Below, in pieces: positions 29,353 through 39,207 of a DNA stretch of 43,521 bases. Made by a program: the position numbers and the translations under genes. The number at the start of each line of letters is the position of its first letter. The first letter of the stretch is position 1. The notes under the pieces are model-generated. The model saw only the letters and a list, made by a program, of their open reading frames with translations. It ran no database searches and was not told the origin of the DNA. This stretch comes from Enterococcus sp. (lineage in GTDB: Bacteria > Bacillota > Bacilli > Lactobacillales > Enterococcaceae), in the NCBI RefSeq assembly GCF_022711995.1, contig NZ_JALAHI010000050.1, positions 1 through 43,521 of the forward strand. The letters run 5' to 3'.

Positions 29353-32300
29353 ATGCGCAAGAAAAAAACGATGGACGGAAATACAGCAGCCGCTTATATT
29401 TCTTATGCTTTTACAGAATTAGCCGCAATCTATCCAATCACCCCCAGCTCAACCATGGCGGAATTGGTAGATCAATGGTCTGCTAGCGGTAAAAAAAATA
29501 TCTTTGGACAGCCGGTGAAGGTGGTTGAGATGCAATCAGAAGCCGGAGCAGCCGGTGTGGTTCACGGCTCGTTGAAAACCGGTGCGTTAACAACAACTTA
29601 TACGGCTTCACAAGGATTGTTGTTGATGATTCCGAATATGTACAAAATTGCAGGAGAACGATTGCCGGGTGTATTTCATGTTGCCAGCCGTGCAGTCACT
29701 ACCAATGCGTTAAATATTTTTGGCGACCACACAGATGTGATGGCCACTCGTCAAACAGGATTTGCCATGTTGGCTGAAAGCAGTGTGCAAGAAGTCATGG
29801 ATCTTGCGCCGGTGGCTCACTTAGCTGCAATTGAGACTGGGATTCCTTTTCTCAATTTCTTTGATGGCTTTCGTACCAGTCATGAGATTCAGAAAATTGA
29901 TGTCCTTGAATACGATGAGCTGGCCCAATTGGTAGACCAAGAGGAGTTGGCTGCTTTTCGCGAAAAAGCAATGAATCCGAATCATCCCACAATCAGCGGC
30001 ACCAATCAAAATCCCGATATTCATTTCCAACAGCGGGAAACAGTCAATGCGCATTATGATGCATTGCCAGAAACGGTTCGAAAGTATATGAAGGCAATCA
30101 ACGATTTGCGAGGGACTCACTACGATTTAGTAGACTATTATGGTTGTGAGGACGCAGAGGAAGTAATCGTTACCATGGGTTCTTCTGCACAAACGGTGCA
30201 ACAAACCGTTGATCATCTAGTTAAACAAGGAAGAAAGGTCGGCGGGTTAACGATTCATTTGTATCGTCCTTTTCCATTAGCAGTCTTTTTGGAAAAACTT
30301 CCCTCAACGGTTCAAGCCATTGCCGTTTTAGACCGCAGCAAAGAACCAGGCGCCAATGGTGAATCCTTGCTGTTGGATGTGCAAAGTGCCATGTACGATG
30401 CCTCTATACGTCCGTCAATCATTGGAGGCCGTTATGGATTGGGATCGAAAGATGTTACTCCTGATCAAATCGTTGCGGTATTTGATGAATTGCTTAAACC
30501 AAAAGATGAACAAAAAAGACGCTTTACGATTGGGATCACAGATGATGTGACACACCTTTCTTTAACAAGTGAGGCTACGTTAGATTTAACCAATCCAAAG
30601 ACCTTTCAGGCAAAATTCTGGGGGTTTGGCTCCGATGGGACAGTTGGTGCCAATAAGTCAGCGATCAAAATCATTGGTGACCACACGGATAAGTATGTCC
30701 AAGGTTACTTCTACTATGATTCCAAAAAATCTGGCGGATTGACAGTTTCTCATCTGCGTTTCGGAGATACACCGATTCGCTCCACGTATTTGATCGAACA
30801 TGCGGATTTTGTGGCTTGCCATACCCCAGCCTATCTGCATACCTATGATTTGCTGAAAGGGTTGAAGAAGGGCGGTACCTTCTTACTGAATACTACTTGG
30901 AATCAACAGCAGATAGAAAACAACCTTCCTAAACACTTAAAACGCTACATCGCAGAAAACGAGATTCGTTTTTATACGATTAATGCGATGCAGTTAGCGA
31001 TGGAAACCGGTCTTGGCCGACGGATCAATACAGCGATGGAAACCGCCTTTTTCTATTTGTCTGATATTATGCCTTTTGAGAATGTATTGCCGATTCTAAA
31101 AGACGAGGTAATGAAAAATTATGGCCATAAATCCATGGCAATCGTTGAAAAAAATTATCTAGCGATTGATCGGACCATTGAATTGCTTTGTGAGATCCAA
31201 GTGCCTGCTGAATGGGCAGTGATCGATGTACCTGAGCGAAAATCAACCGCCACTTCCCGCTATGTGCGAGAAATTGTTGAACCAATCAATCGGCAAGAGG
31301 GCAATGCGTTATCTGTCGGCACACTGGTTCAAAATCAGATGACGGAAGGAGCCATGCCACTAGGGACAACGGCCGTTGAAAAGCGTGGAATTGCCTTAGA
31401 AGTACCGGAATGGTTATCTGATCGTTGTACGATGTGTAATGAATGTGCCTTCGTATGCCCTCATGCGGCCATCCGACCTTTCTTAGCGGATGAAGACGAA
31501 CTGGCAGAGGCACCAGAAGGCTTTATTGTCCGGGAGATGCGAGGAAAAGACGGACAAAAATACCGAATCCAAGTGTCGATCGAAGACTGTACAGGTTGCG
31601 GATTATGTGTGGAAGCTTGTCCAGCAAAAGACAAAGCGCTTGTTATGCGCCCTTATGAAAGCCAAAAAGAGCAGGCAATGAACTGGGCCTTTGCGATGAC
31701 GTTGCGTCAAAAGGAAAATCCGGCAAAACCGGGAACTGTGATGGGCACGCAATTCAACAAACCTCTTTTAGAATTTTCTGGGGCTTGTGCTGGCTGCGGG
31801 GAAACCCCTTATGTCAAACTATTGACTCAAATGTTCGGAGACCGCATGATGATTGCCAATGCCACCGGCTGTTCGTCAATTTGGGGTGGTGCTGCGCCAG
31901 TTTCTCCGTATACGACGAATGATCAAGGACAAGGACCTGCCTGGTCGAATTCATTGTTTGAAGACAATGCCGAATTTGGTTATGGAATGTTCTTGGCGAA
32001 TCAGACACGAAGAGAAGCGCTGGCGGAAAAAATGAAACAAGCAGCAGGTGAAGTTTCGGCAGAACTGCAAGAAATCATGAAGGATTGGATTGACCACATG
32101 GAAGATGGCGCAGGCACGCAACAACGGGCGGCTAAACTGCAGGCAGCATTACAGCAAGAAGCGCGTCAACACCCAAGCCTGCAAGCCATCCTTGATGACA
32201 GTGACTTGTTCGTTAAGCCAAGTCAATGGATGATTGGTGGCGACGGTTGGGCCTATGACATTGGTTTTGGCGGAATCGATCACGTTCTAGCTTCTGGTGC

Positions 32301-33024
32301 AAATGTCAACATTCTTGTTTTGGATAATGAAGTCTACTCAAATACTGGCGGACAAGTCTCCAAAGCAACGCCGACTTCAGCGATTGCCAAGTTTGCAGCC
32401 AGTGGAAAGTATGTGTCGAAAAAAGATCTTGGGATGATGGCGATGACTTACGGCCACGTCTATGTGGCACAAATTGCTTCCGGAGCCAACCAAATGCAAA
32501 CAATCAAAGCGTTTGAAGAAGCAGAGAAATTCCCTGGACCATCACTGATCATTGCTTACACTCCATGTATTACCCATGGATTAGCAGGGGGCATGAGCCA
32601 GTCGATCAAAGAGGCAAAAGAAGCAGTCGCTTCTGGATATTGGTCGTTGTATCGTCACAATCCATTAGCAGCTGAAAAAGGGAAACCAGCGATGACATTA
32701 GACTACAAAAAGCCTGATTTTTCATTGATGCCCACCTTTATGAAGACACAAGTTCGTTTTTCCGCGTTAGAAGCAGCGAATCCGAATGCGGCAGGCTCAC
32801 TGTTTGAGAAGACCGTCATGGATGCGAAAAACCGTTTTTATAATTATGCACGTCTAGCGGGTCAAGAAGAGAAGATTCGAGCAAAATTGGAAGCCGATTC
32901 GACTGAAAAAACGGTTGGGGAGAAACCAAAGGAGAAATCCAAGAGAAAAGAGATGGATCCAGAGGCTGAAGCAGCTCGTGCAGCAAGAAGGGCAGCGAGA
33001 GCCGAGCGCAGAAGAAAAGAATAA
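29353..33024 (+). CDS. nifJ: Pyruvate:ferredoxin (flavodoxin) oxidoreductase NifJ
   Basis: A single-chain PFOR of 1223 residues. The N-terminal thiamine-binding and CoA domains (AYISYAFTELAAIYPITPSS) are followed by a [4Fe-4S] ferredoxin domain, with Cys motifs starting at residue 692 (CTMCNECAFVCP) and residue 746 (CTGCGLCVEACP). A further cluster is signalled by GACAGCGETP, and the C-terminal TPP domain by GGDGWAYDIGFGG. It oxidises pyruvate and CoA to acetyl-CoA and CO2, reducing ferredoxin or flavodoxin, and works only without oxygen. AAAGGAAG lies 8 nt before the ATG. The last 50 or so residues are a charged tail (ARAARRAARAERRRKE at the end) beyond the conserved enzyme. No partner genes are adjacent; a strong terminator follows. 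Confidence 0.95.
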   Translation: MRKKKTMDGNTAAAYISYAFTELAAIYPITPSSTMAELVDQWSASGKKNIFGQPVKVVEMQSEAGAAGVVHGSLKTGALTTTYTASQGLLLMIPNMYKIAGERLPGVFHVASRAVTTNALNIFGDHTDVMATRQTGFAMLAESSVQEVMDLAPVAHLAAIETGIPFLNFFDGFRTSHEIQKIDVLEYDELAQLVDQEELAAFREKAMNPNHPTISGTNQNPDIHFQQRETVNAHYDALPETVRKYMKAINDLRGTHYDLVDYYGCEDAEEVIVTMGSSAQTVQQTVDHLVKQGRKVGGLTIHLYRPFPLAVFLEKLPSTVQAIAVLDRSKEPGANGESLLLDVQSAMYDASIRPSIIGGRYGLGSKDVTPDQIVAVFDELLKPKDEQKRRFTIGITDDVTHLSLTSEATLDLTNPKTFQAKFWGFGSDGTVGANKSAIKIIGDHTDKYVQGYFYYDSKKSGGLTVSHLRFGDTPIRSTYLIEHADFVACHTPAYLHTYDLLKGLKKGGTFLLNTTWNQQQIENNLPKHLKRYIAENEIRFYTINAMQLAMETGLGRRINTAMETAFFYLSDIMPFENVLPILKDEVMKNYGHKSMAIVEKNYLAIDRTIELLCEIQVPAEWAVIDVPERKSTATSRYVREIVEPINRQEGNALSVGTLVQNQMTEGAMPLGTTAVEKRGIALEVPEWLSDRCTMCNECAFVCPHAAIRPFLADEDELAEAPEGFIVREMRGKDGQKYRIQVSIEDCTGCGLCVEACPAKDKALVMRPYESQKEQAMNWAFAMTLRQKENPAKPGTVMGTQFNKPLLEFSGACAGCGETPYVKLLTQMFGDRMMIANATGCSSIWGGAAPVSPYTTNDQGQGPAWSNSLFEDNAEFGYGMFLANQTRREALAEKMKQAAGEVSAELQEIMKDWIDHMEDGAGTQQRAAKLQAALQQEARQHPSLQAILDDSDLFVKPSQWMIGGDGWAYDIGFGGIDHVLASGANVNILVLDNEVYSNTGGQVSKATPTSAIAKFAASGKYVSKKDLGMMAMTYGHVYVAQIASGANQMQTIKAFEEAEKFPGPSLIIAYTPCITHGLAGGMSQSIKEAKEAVASGYWSLYRHNPLAAEKGKPAMTLDYKKPDFSLMPTFMKTQVRFSALEAANPNAAGSLFEKTVMDAKNRFYNYARLAGQEEKIRAKLEADSTEKTVGEKPKEKSKRKEMDPEAEAARAARRAARAERRRKE

Positions 33025-33038
33025 GAAAAATGATCCAG

Positions 33039-33073
33039 CAGCTCTGTCGATGAGAGGACAGAGCTGTTTTTTT
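33039..33073 (+). terminator. Intrinsic terminator after nifJ
   Basis: A perfect 10-bp stem, CAGCTCTGTC (33039-33048) with GACAGAGCTG (33057-33066), with an 8-nt loop, then TTTTTTT. Confidence 0.93.
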
Positions 33074-33197
33074 GGGAGAAATCTTATAAAAAAAATAACA
33101 GAGTCATTCAACTGTCAGTAAATCATAGAAAAATGAGGATTTTTTCTGAAAAAAATAGAATAAATTTGCTTTTTCCAATCGGATAAAAGAAGTCCTA

Positions 33198-33206
33198 TGT
33201 TATACT
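33198..33206 (+). promoter_or_regulatory. Extended -10 promoter of cdaA-cdaR-glmM
   Basis: TGTTATACT provides TGn plus TATACT; no clear -35 is seen 17 bp upstream. It lies 37 nt before the cdaA start codon. Confidence 0.6.
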
Positions 33207-33242
33207 ATTACATGAAGTCTTAAGAATAAAGGAAGGCTGTTT

Positions 33243-34124
33243 ATGTCGATGAATTTTAGTAATTTTTTTAATTTTGATTATTGGAGAGAGTTCTTCTCAT
33301 TTAATATATTTTCCCTTTCATTTTTGATTAATGTGTTGGATGTTTTAGTTGTTTGGTATGTGGTCTACAAATTGATCCAGTTGGTTAGAGGCACCAAGGC
33401 GATCCAATTGTTCAAAGGGGTCGGACTGTTTATTGTCTTGCGCTTTTTAGCCGGTCTGATAGGGTTGCGTACCCTCTCTTGGCTGATGGATCAAGTCATC
33501 ACCTATGGAGTGATCGCAGCAATCGTGATCTTCCAACCGGAAATTCGTCGTGGATTGGAGCACTTAGGTCGTAGTTCGCTGTTTAAGACAACCAAGTCTG
33601 AAAAGCATGAAGACGAAGTAATGGTCCAGTCTTTGGATAAAGCGATCCAATATATGGCAAAACGTAAAATTGGTGCACTGATCACGATTGAACGCACCAC
33701 TGGATTAGAAGAGTATGTCGAAACGGGAATTGCATTGGATGCGGATATCACGGGAGAATTATTGATCAATATTTTCATCCCCAACACACCATTACATGAT
33801 GGGGCTGTCATCATCCGGGATGGAAAAATTGCTGTGTCGAGTGCCTATCTTCCTCTTTCAGAAAGCTTGCTGATTCCTAAGGAGTTCGGAACTCGACATC
33901 GAGCAGCAGTCGGTGTCTCAGAAGTCAGCGATGCGTTGACGATCGTTGTTTCTGAAGAAACTGGCGATGTCAGTATCACATTGAACAACCAATTGTTATC
34001 TGGATTGTCACGGGAGCAATATTTAGAAATTCTGAATCGCGAGCTGGTTCCGGAAGAAAAAGCGGCCAAGCGCAATCTATTGCAATCTTTCCTTGACGGT
34101 GTGAATAAAGGGGGAAGAAAATGA
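33243..34124 (+). CDS. cdaA: Diadenylate cyclase CdaA
   Basis: A protein of 293 residues. Three N-terminal membrane helices (about residues 25-45, 58-75, 80-97) precede the DisA_N-type cyclase domain. The catalytic motifs are DGA at 186-188 (LHDGAVII) and RHR at 218-220 (GTRHRAAVG). It condenses two ATP into c-di-AMP, which controls potassium and osmolyte transport and wall homeostasis. AAAGGAAGG lies 6 nt before the ATG. It overlaps cdaR by an ATGA and is followed by glmM, the conserved trio of Firmicutes. Confidence 0.97.
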   Translation: MSMNFSNFFNFDYWREFFSFNIFSLSFLINVLDVLVVWYVVYKLIQLVRGTKAIQLFKGVGLFIVLRFLAGLIGLRTLSWLMDQVITYGVIAAIVIFQPEIRRGLEHLGRSSLFKTTKSEKHEDEVMVQSLDKAIQYMAKRKIGALITIERTTGLEEYVETGIALDADITGELLINIFIPNTPLHDGAVIIRDGKIAVSSAYLPLSESLLIPKEFGTRHRAAVGVSEVSDALTIVVSEETGDVSITLNNQLLSGLSREQYLEILNRELVPEEKAAKRNLLQSFLDGVNKGGRK

Positions 34125-35218
34125 TTAAGAAAGAGCGCCAACGCAATATTTTTTATGGTATACTAGCGCTGTTCTTTAGTTTGGTCCTGTTTTTTATCGC
34201 AAGTGGCTCAACACTCAAAGTCGATCTTTCCGGATCTACCAGTAGTTATGAAGAAAACTTAAGCAACATTCCAATCCAAACCACCTATGATTCGGATCGC
34301 TATTTTATTCAAGGCTTTGAAACGACAGTCAACGTTACCTTGAAAAGTCGAAACCGGGTTCAATTAAATGCCGAAAAAAATGACGAAACACGAAATTTTC
34401 GGGTGATGGCAGATCTCTCTGAATTAGGGGAAGGCACCCATGAGGTTCCTTTAGAAGTTCAAAACCTAAGTTCTGGCGTGACGGCTGAAATTGAGCCCAA
34501 AACCATTACTGTGACGATCGAAAAGAAAGTGTCGAAGACGTTTACCGTCGAGCCTGTCCTATCAAGTACCAACCTAAAAGAAGGCTATTCCATCGCTTCT
34601 TTAGAAGCAGATCCGCAAAAAGTTGAAATCACAACTGGTGACCGAACATTAAAAGATATTGATCGAGTTGTAGCTGTTATCGATCCGAGTGAGATCGGGA
34701 CATCATCTTCTAAGGTCAAAGGAACGATTCAAGCTTGGGATTCAGCTAAAAATCCATTGGCAATCATACCAGATCCTGAAACAGTTAATGTTGCAGTGAC
34801 ATTGGACGCACCAACGAAACAAATCGAGTTATTTGTTAGCCAACAAGGAACAGTGCCCAATGGTGTCTCACACTTTATTTATCGGATGAGTGCCATCAGC
34901 GGTACGGTCTCTGGTGATCAGTCTATTTTGGATACATTGGAGCAAATTGGCGTACCAATTGATATTTCAAGGATTACCTCAACGGTTGAGCGGACGGTTG
35001 AAGTACCAGTACCAGATGGTGTGACCATCGATCCAAGTGTTGTCACAATCCAAGTAACGCCTGTTTTTCAAACAACGACTACGGATTCTCAGAAGGGCGC
35101 TGCGTCCTCTGACAATCCCCCTTCAGATGAGCAACCAGCAAGTGGGTCATCTAGTGAAGAAGCCCGCAACTCAGAAAGTGAAACAATCATGACGAGTTCG
35201 GACGAGAGTAAAGAATAA
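34121..35218 (+). CDS. cdaR: CdaA regulator CdaR (YbbR-domain protein)
   Basis: A protein of 365 residues. One N-terminal membrane anchor (about residues 9-28) is followed by extracytoplasmic YbbR repeats seen as recurring VEVPLEVQ/VTVTIEKK-type strands, and a low-complexity Ser/Glu-rich C-terminus (from about residue 320). It binds CdaA at the membrane and tunes c-di-AMP production. ATG 34121 overlaps the cdaA stop codon. The hydrophilic tail is disordered and probably reaches into the wall. Confidence 0.93.
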   Translation: MIKKERQRNIFYGILALFFSLVLFFIASGSTLKVDLSGSTSSYEENLSNIPIQTTYDSDRYFIQGFETTVNVTLKSRNRVQLNAEKNDETRNFRVMADLSELGEGTHEVPLEVQNLSSGVTAEIEPKTITVTIEKKVSKTFTVEPVLSSTNLKEGYSIASLEADPQKVEITTGDRTLKDIDRVVAVIDPSEIGTSSSKVKGTIQAWDSAKNPLAIIPDPETVNVAVTLDAPTKQIELFVSQQGTVPNGVSHFIYRMSAISGTVSGDQSILDTLEQIGVPIDISRITSTVERTVEVPVPDGVTIDPSVVTIQVTPVFQTTTTDSQKGAASSDNPPSDEQPASGSSSEEARNSESETIMTSSDESKE

Positions 35219-35233
35219 GAGAGGTTAATAATT

Positions 35234-36589
35234 ATGGGAAAATATTTTGGTACAGATGGTGTTCGTGGAGAAGCAAATAAGGAGCTTACGCCAGAATTGG
35301 CATTTAAACTTGGCCGTTACGGCGGCTATGTCTTGAGTCAACATGAGACTGGTGATCGCAGACCCCGGGTTTTAGTAGGTCGCGACACGCGGATCTCTGG
35401 ACAGTTATTAGAAAGCGCATTGATCGCTGGTTTGTTATCTGTAGGAATCGAAGTGTTTCAACTAGGTGTGATCTCTACACCAGGTGTCGCTTATCTGACA
35501 CGGGTCCAAAAAGCGAGTGCAGGGGTCATGATTTCCGCTTCACATAATCCAGCACAGGATAATGGGATCAAATTTTTCGGTAACGATGGATTCAAACTGG
35601 TGGATGAACAAGAAGCAGAAATCGAAGCCTTATTGGATTCTGCAGAAGATACATTGCCTCGACCTTCTGCTGAAGGCTTAGGAACAGTGGATGAATTCCC
35701 AGAAGGACTCTTGAAATATTCACAATTTCTACGTCAAACGATCCCAGGTGACTTAGAGGGTATCACAGTCTGTGTTGATGCCGCCAATGGCGCGACTGCT
35801 ACAAGTGTCAATCGCTTGTTTGCCGATTTAGAAACGGATTTTTATACCATGGGAACTTCTCCAAACGGGCTGAATATCAATGAGGGTGTTGGCTCTACTC
35901 ATCCTGAACGATTAGCTGAATTTGTAGTCGAAAAAGGCGCCGATGTTGGATTAGCTTTTGACGGTGACGGCGACCGGGTAATCGCCATTGATGAATTAGG
36001 GAATATCGTTGACGGCGATAAGATCATGTATATTTGCGCAAAATACTTAGCTGAACAGAAGCGTTTGAAACAAGATACTATTGTGACAACGGTTATGAGT
36101 AATTTAGGATTTCATAAAGCAGTAGAAGCCATTGGCTTAAAAGATGTCATCACTCAAGTTGGTGACCGTTACGTTGTCGAAGAAATGCGTAAAAATGATT
36201 ACAATTTTGGTGGCGAACAGTCAGGACACATGATTTTCTTGGATTTCAACACAACCGGGGATGGTATGCTGTCTGGTATCCAATTATTGAATATCATGAA
36301 ACAAACGGGCAAAAAACTGTCAGAGCTAGCTGGAGAGGTCACTATCTATCCGCAAAAGTTAGTCAATATTCGTGTGACAGATAAAAATGGTGCCATGGAT
36401 GTGCCTGCCATTCGCAAAATCGTCGAAGAAACAGAAGCAGAAATGAATGGGGAAGGCCGAATCTTGGTTCGCCCTTCTGGAACAGAACCTTTACTGCGAG
36501 TGATGGCAGAAGCGCCAACGACAGAAAAAGTAGATTATTACGTAGACAAAATTGCCGCCGTTGTTCGAGAAGAAATCGGGGCAGAATAA
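35234..36589 (+). CDS. glmM: Phosphoglucosamine mutase GlmM
   Basis: A protein of 451 residues. The phosphorylated serine is S103 in [12 protein letters not shown]. The Mg-binding loop is FDGDGDR, the sugar-binding motif is GGEQSGH, and the phosphate-binding loop is [12 protein letters not shown]. It converts glucosamine-6-phosphate, made by GlmS, to glucosamine-1-phosphate for UDP-GlcNAc. In other Firmicutes GlmM can bind and inhibit CdaA, and here they share an operon. It starts 15 nt after cdaR. Confidence 0.97.
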   Translation: MGKYFGTDGVRGEANKELTPELAFKLGRYGGYVLSQHETGDRRPRVLVGRDTRISGQLLESALIAGLLSVGIEVFQLGVISTPGVAYLTRVQKASAGVMISASHNPAQDNGIKFFGNDGFKLVDEQEAEIEALLDSAEDTLPRPSAEGLGTVDEFPEGLLKYSQFLRQTIPGDLEGITVCVDAANGATATSVNRLFADLETDFYTMGTSPNGLNINEGVGSTHPERLAEFVVEKGADVGLAFDGDGDRVIAIDELGNIVDGDKIMYICAKYLAEQKRLKQDTIVTTVMSNLGFHKAVEAIGLKDVITQVGDRYVVEEMRKNDYNFGGEQSGHMIFLDFNTTGDGMLSGIQLLNIMKQTGKKLSELAGEVTIYPQKLVNIRVTDKNGAMDVPAIRKIVEETEAEMNGEGRILVRPSGTEPLLRVMAEAPTTEKVDYYVDKIAAVVREEIGAE

Positions 36590-36598
36590 CTGAAAAAG

Positions 36599-36632
36599 AA
36601 ACCAACGGAAGGATCTTTCGTTGGTTTTTTTA
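36599..36632 (+). terminator. Intrinsic terminator after glmM
   Basis: AAACCAACG (36599-36607) pairs with CGTTGGTTT (36619-36627), continued inward by GAAG/CTTT, then a T-run. Confidence 0.88.
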
Positions 36633-36752
36633 TATTGTAAAAATTTAAATATAATGGATTGAAAGAATCACATATGGTATATTTAGTATGTAGGAAAATT
36701 CGTACTTGTAGCACTTTGTAAATGTCATACTGGTTTGAAGAAGGAGAACATT

Positions 36753-37079
36753 ATGGAGAATATTAGCGGATTTTTAATCGTTGGGTTGCTGTTTTTCGCA
36801 GGGATTCTATTTCTAAGTGGTCATGGCTGGCAATTGATTGCAGGGTATAATCTGGCTTCGGATGAGAAGAAAGCCCGTTACGATATAAAACGTTTGTATT
36901 TAGTAAATGGGGCAGGGGCATTACTCTTGGGTTTTTTATGCCTGTTAGCATTCTTTTTTAGTGATCAATGGGCTATGATTTCTCATATTCTATTAATCGG
37001 GTCTATCTTACTGACTTTAGTAGGAATAGTCATTTTGAACAGTACCTGGTGCATAAAAAATGTTACTAGGTCCCAGTGA
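36753..37079 (+). CDS. DUF3784 family small membrane protein
   Basis: A protein of 108 residues with three predicted membrane helices (about 5-25, 48-68, 75-98). GYNLASDEKKARYDIKRL between helices 1 and 2 is typical of DUF3784 proteins, whose function is unknown. AAGGAG lies 6 nt before ATG 36753. A possible extended -10, TGGTATATT, is at 36675-36683. It stands alone between the glmM terminator and a degraded region. Confidence 0.75.
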   Translation: MENISGFLIVGLLFFAGILFLSGHGWQLIAGYNLASDEKKARYDIKRLYLVNGAGALLLGFLCLLAFFFSDQWAMISHILLIGSILLTLVGIVILNSTWCIKNVTRSQ

Positions 37080-37089
37080 TTCCAAGAGG

Positions 37090-37292
37090 CGATAAGTGGT
37101 TAAGTGCCTTCCAACAATCTTTTTCAGAAAAAAGAATATTCTTTTGTTGTTATCCGTCCATTCGCAGGCGGGGGACTTTCTTATTGAAGATGGAAGTCAT
37201 ATTAGAAACATTGCCTAACGCTAGATATCATTGATCAGCCGTTTGAAGCCACCGCAGCTGCAGATAAAACGTTTAAAAAACAGATCAAAAAA
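37090..37292 (+). pseudogene. Possible decayed gene remnant, frame-shifted
   Basis: No intact ORF is here, but coding-like pieces appear in successive frames: DKWLSAFQQSFSEK (from about 37090), then VVIRPFAGGG, then DFLIEDGSHIRNIA, then LDIIDQPFEATAAADKTFKK (about 37232-37281). Joined by frame changes, they read like one protein. I do not recognise the family. The remnant has no start codon or ribosome site and runs into the glmS terminator. Chance open stretches are the alternative. Confidence 0.35.
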
Positions 37293-37331
37293 GACCAAAT
37301 ACCTACTGACAGGCATTTAGTCTTTTTTGAT
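37272..37331 (-). terminator. Intrinsic terminator of glmS (minus strand)
   Basis: ATCAAAAAAGAC (37284-37295) pairs with GTCTTTTTTGAT (37320-37331) over 12 bp, then AAAT with ATTT after a mismatch, with a 14-nt loop. On the minus strand the stem is followed by CTGTTTTTT. It lies 31 nt beyond the glmS stop codon. Confidence 0.85.
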
Positions 37332-37361
37332 TTGTTCTTACGAAAAAAACTTTTAAAAGTC

Positions 37362-39164
37362 TTATTCAACAGTTACTGATTTTGCCAGGTTTCGTGGCTT
37401 ATCCACGTCATAGCCCCGTTGTAATGTTGCATAGTAAGCCAACAATTGTGTAGGAATCACGGCAACTAGGCTAGTCACCAACGGATGGACAGCAGGCAAG
37501 ATCAATTGATCTGTTGCTTTTGCTAGTTCTTGACTGACGATCACGAGAGTATGGGCGCCGCGAGATTCAACTTCTTTCAAGTTTCCTCTCGTGTGAGAGC
37601 CAGTGACTTCTTCAGTGATGATGCCGATTACTGGTGTTCCTTCTTCGATCAATGCGATGGTCCCATGCTTCAATTCTCCGGCGGCAAATCCTTCTGCTTG
37701 AATATAAGAAATCTCTTTTAATTTCAATGCTGCTTCCATTGAGACATAGTAATCATTGCCGCGACCAATATAAAATGCATTCCGGCTAACGGATAAATAA
37801 TCTTCTGCCAATTGACTAATGAGCGCTTTTTCGTCTACCAATGTTTCCATTCCAGAAGCAACAAGACTTAATTCATGGAAAACATCAAAATCAAGAGCAG
37901 TCGAAACGCCTTTGGCATCGCCGATCGCTTTGGCTAACAATGAAAGGACAGCAATTTGAGCAGTGTAGGCTTTGGTAGAAGCCACAGCGATTTCAGGGCC
38001 TGCATGAAGCAGCAATGTATGATTGGCTTCCCGCGAAAGGGTCGATCCAGCTACATTGGTAATCGTCAAACTTGGCAAATTCAGTTGATTGATTTTTACT
38101 AGCACTTGACGGCTGTCAGCTGTTTCTCCACTTTGTGAGAGGAAGATGAAGAAAGGTTTTGCAGAGAGCAAAGGCATGTTGTAGCCGAATTCACTAGACA
38201 AATGTACTTCAACAGGAATTTGTGTTAAAGATTCTAGAATCGCTTTTGCAGCCCAGCCAGCATGATTACTGGTTCCGCAGGCGACAATATAAATGCGGTC
38301 ACTGGCGATCAGTTGGGCTTTCAACGCCTCATCAATTTTCACAGCGCCAGAAGCTTCTTGATATTCTTGAACAAGGCGACGCATCACAGCTGGTTGTTCA
38401 TCGATTTCTTTAAGCATATAGTAAGGATAGGTTCCTTTTTCGATGTCCGTTAAATCGAGTTGCGCTTCGTAAGAGTCACGAGAGACGCTATTTCCCTCAG
38501 CATCTTCGATTTCGATCTTAGCTGCTGTCACGGTTACCATCTCACCGTCTTCAATTTCCACAAAACGAGTGGTTTGATCCAACATCGCCAATGCATCGCT
38601 ACAAATCACGTTAAAACCATCCCCAAGTCCAATCAATAATGGGCTTTTGTTTTTTGCTACATAGATGGTTTCAGGATCATTTTTGTCCACTAATGCAAAG
38701 GCGTATGAGCCGCGAATCAAAGAGAGGGCTTTTTTGAACGCTTCTTTAGTGGAGTGGTCTTTCAATGCTTCGATCAAGTGAACAACGATCTCTGTATCCG
38801 TTTGACCTTCAAAATGATGATCACTTAAATAAGTCTGGTGCAATTCTTCAAAATTCTCAATCACTCCGTTGTGAACCAAGACTAACTCTTGATTCGAAGA
38901 AGTATGGGGATGAGCATTTTTTTCTGACGGTTTTCCGTGGGTTGCCCAACGGGTATGTCCGATACCAATCGTTCCTGTTACTTCTGGCGTCACTTTGTCT
39001 TCTAAATTTTTGATGCGACCTTGTGCTTTGACTAAATGAGCAGAAGTACGATCAGCAACAAAGAGACCTGCTGAGTCATACCCACGATATTCTAAACGTT
39101 CCAAGCCATTTAAAATGACCCTTTCAGCATTTGATTTTCCGACAATTCCTACAATTCCACACAT
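37362..39164 (-). CDS. glmS: Glutamine--fructose-6-phosphate aminotransferase (isomerizing) GlmS
   Basis: A protein of 600 residues. The catalytic Cys comes right after the initiator Met (MCGIVGIVG), starting the class II glutamine amidotransferase domain. Two SIS sugar-isomerase domains follow (CGTSNHAGWAAK and IGRGNDYYVSMEAALKLKEI), and the end is DKPRNLAKSVTVE. It makes glucosamine-6-phosphate from fructose-6-phosphate and glutamine, the entry to wall amino sugars. AGTAGGA lies about 10 nt upstream of the ATG. Upstream is a glmS ribozyme that would self-cleave with the enzyme's product, so expression falls when GlcN6P is plentiful. Confidence 0.98.
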   Translation of the reverse strand: MCGIVGIVGKSNAERVILNGLERLEYRGYDSAGLFVADRTSAHLVKAQGRIKNLEDKVTPEVTGTIGIGHTRWATHGKPSEKNAHPHTSSNQELVLVHNGVIENFEELHQTYLSDHHFEGQTDTEIVVHLIEALKDHSTKEAFKKALSLIRGSYAFALVDKNDPETIYVAKNKSPLLIGLGDGFNVICSDALAMLDQTTRFVEIEDGEMVTVTAAKIEIEDAEGNSVSRDSYEAQLDLTDIEKGTYPYYMLKEIDEQPAVMRRLVQEYQEASGAVKIDEALKAQLIASDRIYIVACGTSNHAGWAAKAILESLTQIPVEVHLSSEFGYNMPLLSAKPFFIFLSQSGETADSRQVLVKINQLNLPSLTITNVAGSTLSREANHTLLLHAGPEIAVASTKAYTAQIAVLSLLAKAIGDAKGVSTALDFDVFHELSLVASGMETLVDEKALISQLAEDYLSVSRNAFYIGRGNDYYVSMEAALKLKEISYIQAEGFAAGELKHGTIALIEEGTPVIGIITEEVTGSHTRGNLKEVESRGAHTLVIVSQELAKATDQLILPAVHPLVTSLVAVIPTQLLAYYATLQRGYDVDKPRNLAKSVTVE

Positions 39165-39207
39165 AATGACAAATCCTACTTTCCACTACTTAATTTAGTA
39201 TTCATTA

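Noticed and set aside
29202-29486. Plus-strand 94-codon frame before and into nifJ
   Set aside because: It runs through the promoter and Rex-like sites and is out of frame with nifJ, without a ribosome site.
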